Shown here piece after piece: positions 17,647 through 23,525 of a DNA stretch of 64,000 nucleotides. The notes below the pieces were generated by a model. That model searched no databases, had not been told where the DNA came from, and was given only the letters and a program-made list of their open reading frames with translations. Made by a program: the position numbers and the translations under genes. The DNA is taken from NCBI RefSeq assembly GCF_019754945.1, contig NZ_JAEUWU010000003.1, positions 248,001 to 312,000 on the forward strand. The letters are read 5' to 3'. Origin of the DNA: Corynebacterium pseudokroppenstedtii. Lineage in GTDB: Bacteria; Actinomycetota; Actinomycetes; Mycobacteriales; Mycobacteriaceae. The first letter of the stretch is position 1. The number at the start of each line of letters is the position of its first letter.

Positions 17647-18690
17647 ATGGTTGATAGTGATATAATCCTGACCCCCGGTGAGCAACGTGTCTTTTCTCGT
17701 AAATTCCGATCAAGCCTGCTTTTGTTTTGGCTTCCCACAACGATGATTGTGACAAATCATCGTGTAGTGGTTAGGGACCATAAAACATTTTTAGGATTTA
17801 TTCCTCTCGGTGGTCGGGAAGAATCAATTCCATTGAGTTCTATTTCTGAAGTTACCGCTTCGTGGAAAATTTATTTCCCACAGTTTTTACTCTTTGGGTT
17901 TATATGGTTCATCGAGACGGGTCTATATTATTTGTCCGTTGATCCGACTGAGTCTTTTGTTTTAACCGGAGCAGGTGCTGGGGTTTGGGCCCTTGTTTAT
18001 TGGGTATCTATTGTACTAATTATTAATTCCTTACGATCAGGAATATATTTTATTGAAAATTACGGAGAAAAGACTTGTTTTACTATCACTCCAATACAGA
18101 AGTCTTTACTAAAAGAATTTAGTGATCGACTTACCGATTACATTCATCCTCATCCCGATGGAACAGGCTTCGGGCAGTCGCAATTCGACGGAGGGCAGCC
18201 GCAGGGATTTAACGCTCCTCAGGGGTTTGATGGTCAGCCTCAGCAGTTTGGCAACCAGCAGCGGGAATTTAATTCCTCGCAGGGTTTCGGTGGTCAGCCT
18301 CAGCAGTTCGGCAACCAGCAGCGGGGATTTAATTCCTCGCAGGGTTTCGGTGGTCAGCAACAGGGCTTCGGCGGCTCGCAACAAGGTTTCTCGACAAGCA
18401 ACCAGAGTGCGCAGAACTCGAATGGTTCTCAGTCGTTCAATGCTGGGCAGTCTTTCGGTGGAAACCGAGGTGAACAGAGTGCCAACCAGCAGGCCGGATC
18501 TGGTCAATTCAGTAACCCTAACCAATGGGGACAATCTTCACCACAAAGTAGTTCGAGCACGAGTTCTAGCCATTCCGTTTCAGAGGAATCTGAATCGACT
18601 CTTACGAATGAACACCCCGAAGATGGTGACTCGAATCTCAGTTCGAGGTATACCAACGAATCTGAAAAGAAGGATTCATCCCACGACTAG
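17647..18690 (+). CDS. Membrane protein with PH-like N-terminus and Gln/Gly/Phe/Asn-rich repeat tail
   Basis: A 347-residue protein of unknown function. Residues 1-75 look like a bacterial PH-like domain (TTMIVTNHRVVV, GFIPLGGREESIPLSSIS). Two hydrophobic segments follow (about 80-105 and 112-140), then a cytoplasmic region, and from about residue 170 a low-complexity tail built on Gln-Gln-Phe-Gly-Asn-Gln and Gln-Gly-Phe-Gly-Gly units, ending in Ser/Asn/Glu-rich sequence. A 60-base unit is repeated in tandem at 18241-18360. The protein is clearly related to the one at 19775-20482: both share FW..TT..VT..R, LFG/FLG-IP-G and LSS/KSVS positions, the helix pair and the Q/N-rich tail. The gene is visibly more AT-rich than its neighbours. 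Confidence 0.85.
   Translation: MVDSDIILTPGEQRVFSRKFRSSLLLFWLPTTMIVTNHRVVVRDHKTFLGFIPLGGREESIPLSSISEVTASWKIYFPQFLLFGFIWFIETGLYYLSVDPTESFVLTGAGAGVWALVYWVSIVLIINSLRSGIYFIENYGEKTCFTITPIQKSLLKEFSDRLTDYIHPHPDGTGFGQSQFDGGQPQGFNAPQGFDGQPQQFGNQQREFNSSQGFGGQPQQFGNQQRGFNSSQGFGGQQQGFGGSQQGFSTSNQSAQNSNGSQSFNAGQSFGGNRGEQSANQQAGSGQFSNPNQWGQSSPQSSSSTSSSHSVSEESESTLTNEHPEDGDSNLSSRYTNESEKKDSSHD
18241..18360 (+). repeat. Two tandem 60-base coding repeats
   Basis: Positions 18241-18300 and 18301-18360 differ at only a few bases. Each copy encodes 20 residues rich in Gln, Phe, Gly, Asn and Ser. A diverged partial copy precedes them (about 18200-18240) and shorter GGQQQGFGG-type units follow to about 18390. Because 60 is a multiple of three, gain or loss of copies would change tail length without frameshift. 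Confidence 0.9.
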
Positions 18691-19207
18691 TTGATTATTT
18701 AAGGGGGACTATCGGTACATTGTGCGGTGTTCTTGGCTAATCGGTGTAATTCGGTGAAGAGTGTCTAATGAGCGACGCCAGATTTTGGCGCCGCTCATGA
18801 TCTATTTAATATGGTCGCAGCGGCCGTGGGTTGAACTGAAAAACTAAACGTGCAGTTGCATTGCCTAGTTGATACGCCACGGTTCGAGTTGGTTAGTATT
18901 TCGCGAAAAAGCTAGCCTTCCCGCGAATTGTCGGTTTAGACCAAGATGTGGCCACCTTCAATTCTAAGAACTAGGCGCTAGAGCGCCTATATTGTTTCCA
19001 CCCTCAGCTGCGAGGTGAAAATCTCACACCAATTTTATGAGGTGAAAACGTAGCCAGGCTCAGTGTAATTTCATTAACGAGAACTCTTTATACCTGTTTT
19101 CTTTAATTCCGCATCTTAGTGAGGCATTACACTTCTCGTAAACAGAAAACATGCATGTTGACGAGCCTGAAGAGTATTCTCAGTGTTCCGAGTCAAAGCG
19201 TGAATAG
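18691..19207. other. AT-rich intergenic region with two strong hairpins
   Basis: About 520 bases with no supported gene. A 13-base inverted repeat with one mismatch, ATGAGCGACGCCA (18768-18780) against TGGCGCCGCTCAT (18786-18798), would form a very stable hairpin with a five-base loop, and TAGGCGC (18972-18978) pairs with GCGCCTA (18983-18989). The first is followed by a mixed AT stretch rather than a clean T run, so terminator function for the gene ending at 18690 is possible, not certain. The decamer GAGGTGAAAA occurs twice (about 19012 and 19040). A small RNA here cannot be excluded. Confidence 0.5.
18768..18798. terminator. Stable hairpin, possible terminator of the repeat-tail gene
   Basis: Stem of 13 pairs with one mismatch and the loop GATTT, 78 bases after the stop codon at 18690. 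The stem is GC-rich within AT-rich surroundings. The downstream sequence (GATCTATTTAA) has only a weak T tract, so it may act bidirectionally as a roadblock or RNA-stabilising element instead of a classic terminator. Confidence 0.45.
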
Positions 19208-19210
19208 AGA

Positions 19211-19618
19211 TCACTTTTTCTTTCCCTTCCAATCTTCCCCGAGAAACCGGATAATGAGCGTACCTCCTTTAAACTTATACTCGACAACATTCTCGCTACC
19301 AGCATTGTCTTTTTCTGCTTCGGTGAAAGCTTCGGAGCCGTTATAGTTATGTGCTTCTAGTGCTCGCTTAGGGCGATTTACCCTACCCGTTGCTGTATCG
19401 TCTTCGTTGACATCGCCGTACCTATCAACACTTCGAAGAGTGAAGTTTTGGTCGCTGACGTCGAGGATCATCGAACTAGCATCTATTGTGTCCTCGAGGT
19501 CGTCAGGGGTTTCAAACTCCCACTTCCCATTTGAGAGCTTGTCGTTTGATGAACACCCGGAGAGAGCTATTATGCCTGCCAGGGAAACACTGACGAGGGG
19601 GAGAATCCTTTTCCGCAT
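19211..19618 (-). CDS. Small lipoprotein of unknown function
   Basis: A 135-residue protein with a textbook lipoprotein signal: basic MRKR start, hydrophobic core (LPLVSVSLAGIIALSG) and lipobox LSGC with the acylated Cys at residue 22. After cleavage a Ser/Asp/Lys-rich domain of about 110 residues remains, beginning with an NGKWEFETPDD segment and ending with a beta-rich part (GGTLIIRFLGEDW) and three lysines. The pattern (GKW..., TLRSVD..., GGTLIIRF) resembles small extracytoplasmic beta-barrel lipoproteins of actinobacteria, but no family is recognised. GAAGGA lies about 12 bases upstream of the ATG. It sits between the two related Q/N-tail membrane proteins, in the same direction as the second. 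Confidence 0.8.
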   Translation of the reverse strand: MRKRILPLVSVSLAGIIALSGCSSNDKLSNGKWEFETPDDLEDTIDASSMILDVSDQNFTLRSVDRYGDVNEDDTATGRVNRPKRALEAHNYNGSEAFTEAEKDNAGSENVVEYKFKGGTLIIRFLGEDWKGKKK

Positions 19619-19774
19619 TTGAACTACATGTCCTTCAGTAGAAGCCTGATAGCGTAGTGTTCGCGATTTTGGACTTCGACCACTTGCCGTTAAAAAATCT
19701 TATTAATCTTTCTTAACAGATTTGCGACAAAGCTAGCGGCACCTAACCGAACCTATGCTACGTGAGTTTTAGGT

Positions 19775-20482
19775 CTAACGTGGTTGGTTATTTTCCGGGT
19801 TGTTTGAGTAATTTCCCTGCGTCTGTTGCGGCTGGTTGTATCCGTTAGCAACTCCAGGATTCTGATAATTGGATGGGTTCTGTTGCTGGTTCCTTCCCTG
19901 TCCCGGCACGCTGAACTGTGACTGCGGGGCTTGGTTTTGTGGGTTGTAACCGACGTACTCGTTGAAACCATTGGAGAAGTTAGTCACTTCTGTATGCGCC
20001 AGAGCGGAGACATCGACTTCATCCTGACCGTCAAAGTTATCGATGACTACAAGCCGCGACCGATACGAATTAGCGACCAGAGCGAGTGATATAAGCATGC
20101 AGATCACCGAGAGAGTCATAATCAGCGGACTGACTTTTCCCTCCGGGTAATCACTGTAGTATTCGTCGATTCCTGGCTTCTTCGCATGAAAAGAGCTGAT
20201 AAACCAGATCAAGCTAAGGGCAAAAAGGAACGCCGACGTAATTAAGTAGGTGAGATCAAACGTTTTCTTCGTCTCGGTATGAGATACCGATTTCAACTCG
20301 ATGTTATTGAGTCGATTACCGGTGGGGATTAAACCGAACAGTAAACGGGGCCGGTTAATAGCAATGCGCTGATCGGTAACCGCTAACGTGGTTTTCTGCC
20401 AGAAGGTAATCAGCCTCGATGGAACCTTAGTAAGGTGGACGCCATTTTCGTTGGGGCGCAAAGAAACGTTGAGATCAGACAT
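19775..20482 (-). CDS. Membrane protein with PH-like N-terminus and Gln/Asn-rich tail, paralogue of 17647-18690
   Basis: A 235-residue relative of the protein at 17647-18690, encoded on the other strand about 1.1 kb away. It has the same parts: a PH-like N-terminal domain (TTLAVTDQRIAI, LFGLIPTGNRLNNIELKSVS), two membrane helices (about residues 78-98 and 122-142) flanking an Asp/Tyr/Glu-rich loop, a short soluble region, and a low-complexity tail (from about residue 180) of Gln, Asn, Pro, Gly and Tyr. The loop between the helices is longer than in the paralogue and the tail has no regular 20-residue repeats. No clear Shine-Dalgarno precedes the ATG, so a leaderless mRNA is possible. Function unknown. 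Confidence 0.82.
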   Translation of the reverse strand: MSDLNVSLRPNENGVHLTKVPSRLITFWQKTTLAVTDQRIAINRPRLLFGLIPTGNRLNNIELKSVSHTETKKTFDLTYLITSAFLFALSLIWFISSFHAKKPGIDEYYSDYPEGKVSPLIMTLSVICMLISLALVANSYRSRLVVIDNFDGQDEVDVSALAHTEVTNFSNGFNEYVGYNPQNQAPQSQFSVPGQGRNQQQNPSNYQNPGVANGYNQPQQTQGNYSNNPENNQPR

Positions 20483-20692
20483 ACTCTATTCTTATCACTT
20501 TTGCTAACTTCGTTCTATGGCTTTAGGGTATGGTACCCGCATTATGGTGGGCGTCGTATGGATGGATGAGGCGGCAACTTTATGGAACCGTGCTTAGCGG
20601 TTTGCGTGAATAAGCGCAGCTCAATCCAGTGATTTGCCTCTGCTGTGGTCTCTCTGTACAGTTCTATCTCGTTGCGGACGTCATCCGCAGAT

Positions 20693-20765
20693 TCCCCCAT
20701 AGCTCAATTGGCAGAGCATTCGACTGTTAATCGAAGGGTTACTGGTTCGAGTCCAGTTGGGGGAG
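20693..20765 (+). tRNA. tRNA-Asn (anticodon GTT)
   Basis: A 73-base cloverleaf. The acceptor stem TCCCCCA pairs perfectly with TGGGGGA, the anticodon stem TTCGA/TCGAA encloses the loop CTGTTAA with anticodon GTT at 20726-20728, and the T arm has GGTTCGAGTCC. The discriminator base is G and CCA is not encoded. A terminator follows about 12 bases later. Confidence 0.96.
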
Positions 20766-20777
20766 CTTTTTCACATC

Positions 20778-20816
20778 CACGGGTCTGTGCTTGTCATGAC
20801 CCGTGTTTTTATTTTT
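20778..20816 (+). terminator. Rho-independent terminator after tRNA-Asn
   Basis: CACGGGTC (20778-20785) pairs with GACCCGTG (20798-20805) and is followed directly by a T-rich run (TTTTTATTTTT). This separates the transcript of tRNA-Asn from the next tRNA. Confidence 0.85.
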
Positions 20817-20913
20817 ACCCGTGACCTGGTTAGTTCATTGTGTCGCTAATGTAGGGCAGGAAAACGGGTGAAGCGATAGCGGTATTCTCCAGATCGTTTG
20901 CTATCATCCTCAC

Positions 20914-20987
20914 GGGGCTATAGCTCAGTAGGTTAGAGCCACGGACTCATAATCCGTTGGTCGCGGGTTCGAGCCCCGCTGGCCCCA
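20914..20987 (+). tRNA. tRNA with anticodon CAT: elongator Met or Ile2
   Basis: A 74-base cloverleaf. Acceptor GGGGCTA pairs with TGGCCCC (one G-T), anticodon stem ACGGA/TCCGT encloses CTCATAA, T arm GCGGG/CCCGC with TTCGAGC. An anticodon CAT can belong to initiator Met, elongator Met or lysidine-modified Ile2. The first acceptor pair is G-C, which argues against initiator. The anticodon-arm and variable-loop sequence (TCCGTTGGTCGC) is reminiscent of Ile2 tRNAs, but I cannot decide between Ile2 and elongator Met by eye. Confidence 0.9.
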
Positions 20988-20991
20988 CATC

Positions 20992-21026
20992 ATCCCTTGT
21001 CTATTCTCGTAGGCAAGGGATTTTTC
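20992..21026 (+). terminator. Rho-independent terminator after the CAT tRNA
   Basis: ATCCCTTG (20992-20999) pairs with CAAGGGAT (21014-21021), followed by TTTT. It sits five bases past the tRNA and ends the tRNA transcript before the TRIC-type channel gene. Confidence 0.85.
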
Positions 21027-21057
21027 GCATTCACATGGTTCAGATTGGTGAAAAACC

Positions 21058-21816
21058 ATGGACATTGTCTCCGTCTACCGCATTATCGACTTAACCGGTG
21101 TCTTCATCAACGGCATCCTGGGAGGCGCCATTGCGCGTCGTCGAAAATTCGACGCTATCGGATTCGGCCTCCTCGCGATCTTATCGGGCCTCGGTGGCGG
21201 TTTACTCCGAGATACGCTCCTGCAAAATGGCCTCCCTGCTGCATTAAAGGAGCCCATCTACCTCGGCGTCGCATTATCAGGCGGACTCGTCGCCATGACA
21301 GTGTCGCTAGAGCGAGAACAATGGAACAGACTTCTCAAAATTGGTGATGGCATCGTTCTTGGCGTTTGGGCAGTAACCGGAACAATAAAAGCCCTCAATG
21401 CCGGGTTATTGTGGCCCTCTGCAATGCTCCTTGGCATGATCACAGCAGTCGGCGGCGGGATGATCCGCGATATCACCATCGGCGTTGTTCCCGCCATTTT
21501 TGGCGGTAACACCCTCTATGCCACGTCGGCACTTCTCGGTAGCGGAATGATGGTGCTCTTCAATAGCTTCCAACTCCAAACCGTGGGCATGGTGGTCTCG
21601 GCGTCGTTTGCTTCCATCTTGTCCATCGTCGCCTATTTCAAAGGGTGGGGGCTGCCCAATAACCCCGATTGGGCACCAGTCACCATGACAGCAGGTCAAC
21701 TCCGACGGCTCATGCTCACGCGCGCTATGGTTGAACCTGATGAACGATTGGCCCGTAAACAACGCCGCAAGCTCCGTCGACGGAAAGATGACGGGGGACC
21801 CCACCCGAGTGTTTGA
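21058..21816 (+). CDS. TRIC-family (UPF0126) cation channel protein
   Basis: A 252-residue integral membrane protein of the trimeric intracellular cation channel family, which is widespread in bacteria. Two related three-helix halves are visible, each with the family signature: GLLAILSGLGGGLLRDTLL in the first and LGMITAVGGGMIRDITIG in the second, plus a seventh helix (VVSASFASILSIVAYF). The C-terminus is very basic (RKQRRKLRRRK). Such proteins conduct K+ or related cations and form trimers. The coding end overlaps the start of the serine hydrolase gene downstream, which implies translational coupling. Confidence 0.9.
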   Translation: MDIVSVYRIIDLTGVFINGILGGAIARRRKFDAIGFGLLAILSGLGGGLLRDTLLQNGLPAALKEPIYLGVALSGGLVAMTVSLEREQWNRLLKIGDGIVLGVWAVTGTIKALNAGLLWPSAMLLGMITAVGGGMIRDITIGVVPAIFGGNTLYATSALLGSGMMVLFNSFQLQTVGMVVSASFASILSIVAYFKGWGLPNNPDWAPVTMTAGQLRRLMLTRAMVEPDERLARKQRRKLRRRKDDGGPHPSV

Positions 21817-22534
21817 GCTCGCTAGCGTCACCAAACTCCTGACTTCCCGCGCTGTGCTGGTCGCCGTGGAAGAGGGAGTTTGCGACCTGACAACACCGGT
21901 AGGCCCAGCGACGGTGGCGCACCTGCTCGCCCACGCTAGCGGCGTCGGGTTTGCCACGACCGAACCTGAAAAGGCCCCGGAAACTCGACGCATCTACTCG
22001 TCAGCCGGTTACGATATCCTCGCGGACTACATCGAAAAAGAAACCGAGATTCCCTTCCCGGAGTATCTGCAAGAAGCGGTGTGCCAGCCCCTGGGAATGA
22101 CCCAGACTGAACTCTATGGATCGGCTGGTCACGGCGCGCGATCCACACTGCACGACATGGATTTGTTCGCCCAGGAAATGATTAATCCCCAACTGGTGGC
22201 GGACCCTCACTATGAAGTGTGGTACCCGGATCTGGCCGGCGTCGTCCCCGGCTACGGCATGTTCAAACCGTGCCCGTGGGCTCTGGGGCCTGAAGTGAAG
22301 GGGAAGAAAGGACTCCCGCGCGAACGGGGAGGGTCGGGCCGTGAACACTGGACCGGCACCGTATTGCCCTCACACACCGTTGGCCATTTCGGGCAAAGCG
22401 GAACATTCCTGTGGACCGTCCCAGGTGAGCACTACGCTGTGGTCCTCACCGACCGGGACTTCGGCGACTGGGCTAAACCGTTGTGGAGCGAATGGAACGA
22501 TGAAAAGGCCCGTGAACTCGGATACGGTGCGTAA
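21740..22534 (+). CDS. Beta-lactamase-fold serine hydrolase
   Basis: About 264 residues, class C beta-lactamase/esterase superfamily. The SxxK catalytic motif is in FELASVTKLL, the second motif is YSSAGYD (Tyr-Ser pattern of this branch), and the KTG-like box is HFGQSGTF with His in place of Lys. It lacks a signal peptide, so it is probably a cytoplasmic esterase-like enzyme or inactive relative. The start is uncertain: ATG 21740 gives the NDWPVNNAASS opening that fits homologues I remember; a TTG at 21731 and an ATG at 21788 are alternatives. It overlaps the end of the TRIC channel gene by about 77 bases in another frame. Confidence 0.82.
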   Translation: MNDWPVNNAASSVDGKMTGDPTRVFELASVTKLLTSRAVLVAVEEGVCDLTTPVGPATVAHLLAHASGVGFATTEPEKAPETRRIYSSAGYDILADYIEKETEIPFPEYLQEAVCQPLGMTQTELYGSAGHGARSTLHDMDLFAQEMINPQLVADPHYEVWYPDLAGVVPGYGMFKPCPWALGPEVKGKKGLPRERGGSGREHWTGTVLPSHTVGHFGQSGTFLWTVPGEHYAVVLTDRDFGDWAKPLWSEWNDEKARELGYGA

Positions 22535-22796
22535 CTCACCGGTTGTTACTGGCCATGAGCAGGGGAGTGGACCGCTAACGAGGGACTCGCCGACTAGTAC
22601 CATCGGTCACACTAGTTAACATGCGCAACATGCGTTATGACCTGCGCTTATGCAGCAAACCCACACGGGGGATAAAGCCCTACTTGAGGTTGCGACGTCG
22701 GGAATTTGTTCCGGAATATGGGAGAAAGCAAGCTGTCGGAGCTGGAGGGGAAGCCAGCTCACCGCGCTTCTTGGTGACAACCTAAGGAGAACGGTG

Positions 22797-23138
22797 ATGA
22801 TTTACGTCGACAACGGTGGGGCCGAATTGGTGCGCCAACTTTTGCGTACCGGGGAGCCCTTTTGCGTTATTGAACACGGAAAAAGCATGTGGAGGTTTAC
22901 GCCAAGCCTAGGGCTGCACGTTGCAGATATTGATGAATTAGGAAATGTCGTCCTGACGGAGCACCGGCTTCGCGCAATTCTTGCCGAGGCAACAACCCGT
23001 CAGGACATCGACGCTGCCATCCGCAGCGCATTAGGTGAGGCCTGGGACTATGCTCCAGAACTCGTGCCCGCCGCCGACGACGGTGCGGGCGTGGATCTAG
23101 ACCACGACTACGACGCGACGCTCGTGCGTCAAACATGA
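22797..23138 (+). CDS. Conserved hypothetical protein
   Basis: A protein of 113 residues, acidic at the C-terminus (DDGAGVDLDHDYD). The start ATG 22797 is preceded by AAGGAG (22783-22788); the same frame is open back to 22650 but that leader looks non-coding. Residues 1-45 (IYVDNGGAELVRQLLRTGEP...) alternate strand and helix patterns; the centre has VLTEHRLRAILAEATTRQDID. I recognise no domain. It is convergent with the acyl carrier protein gene. No membrane segment or signal peptide. Confidence 0.6.
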   Translation: MIYVDNGGAELVRQLLRTGEPFCVIEHGKSMWRFTPSLGLHVADIDELGNVVLTEHRLRAILAEATTRQDIDAAIRSALGEAWDYAPELVPAADDGAGVDLDHDYDATLVRQT

Positions 23139-23182
23139 CAAGCCTGTGATGCTGCGCGGGGATGCGGGTGACACCGTGGCGG

Positions 23183-23410
23183 TTAGGAATCCTGCTCCAT
23201 GAAGTCGACCATGTCCCTAATCGACGTGAACGAATCGATCTGTTCTTGGTCCACTTGGCGCCCTGAGTGCTCCTCAATACCCACGCCGATATCGATCACC
23301 GACAGCGAATCCAGGCCAAGGCTGTCCACGGTGGAGTCGAGGGTGATGTCGTCCGGGTCAACGTGTCCATATTTCGCCACAATGCTTTTGACCTCATGAA
23401 AAACGTCCAC
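23183..23410 (-). CDS. Acyl carrier protein
   Basis: A 75-residue four-helix carrier with the phosphopantetheine attachment Ser in the motif LGLDSLSVID (Ser at about residue 36). The acidic second half (GIEEHSGRQVDQEQIDSF, DMVDFMEQDS) is typical. Its position downstream of aceE resembles the acpM/acp position in mycobacteria and corynebacteria. Start is GTG at 23408-23410. In corynebacteria fatty acids are made by a multidomain FAS-I, so this stand-alone carrier may serve another acyl pathway; that is inference. Confidence 0.93.
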   Translation of the reverse strand: MDVFHEVKSIVAKYGHVDPDDITLDSTVDSLGLDSLSVIDIGVGIEEHSGRQVDQEQIDSFTSIRDMVDFMEQDS

Positions 23411-23525
23411 GAGGCCAGGCTACCAGGCGTGAAGCCTGATGCCGTGCCCCGTGGACTGTCAACAAATTGGTGTGTCGCGGGTGGGCCCCGCGGGTCGGCG
23501 CCGTACCCAGAGCCGGCCCAGGTTG

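Noticed and set aside
18241..18360. Regularly repeated sequence considered as a CRISPR-like array
   Set aside because: There are no spacers, the units are adjacent and in the reading frame of a low-complexity protein tail.
18881..18892. GGTTCGAGTTGG, resembling the T arm and 3' end of tRNA-Asn
   Set aside because: Only 12 bases with a gap relative to the tRNA; far too short for an attachment-site remnant, and no integrase is nearby.
21850..22500. Serine hydrolase considered as a penicillin-resistance enzyme
   Set aside because: No signal peptide, and the third motif has His-Phe-Gly instead of Lys-Thr-Gly; it looks like an esterase-type relative.
22593..22616. Two ACTAGT hexamers 12 bases apart after the serine hydrolase gene
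   Set aside because: Each is a common six-base palindrome; without conservation data the pair is not meaningful.
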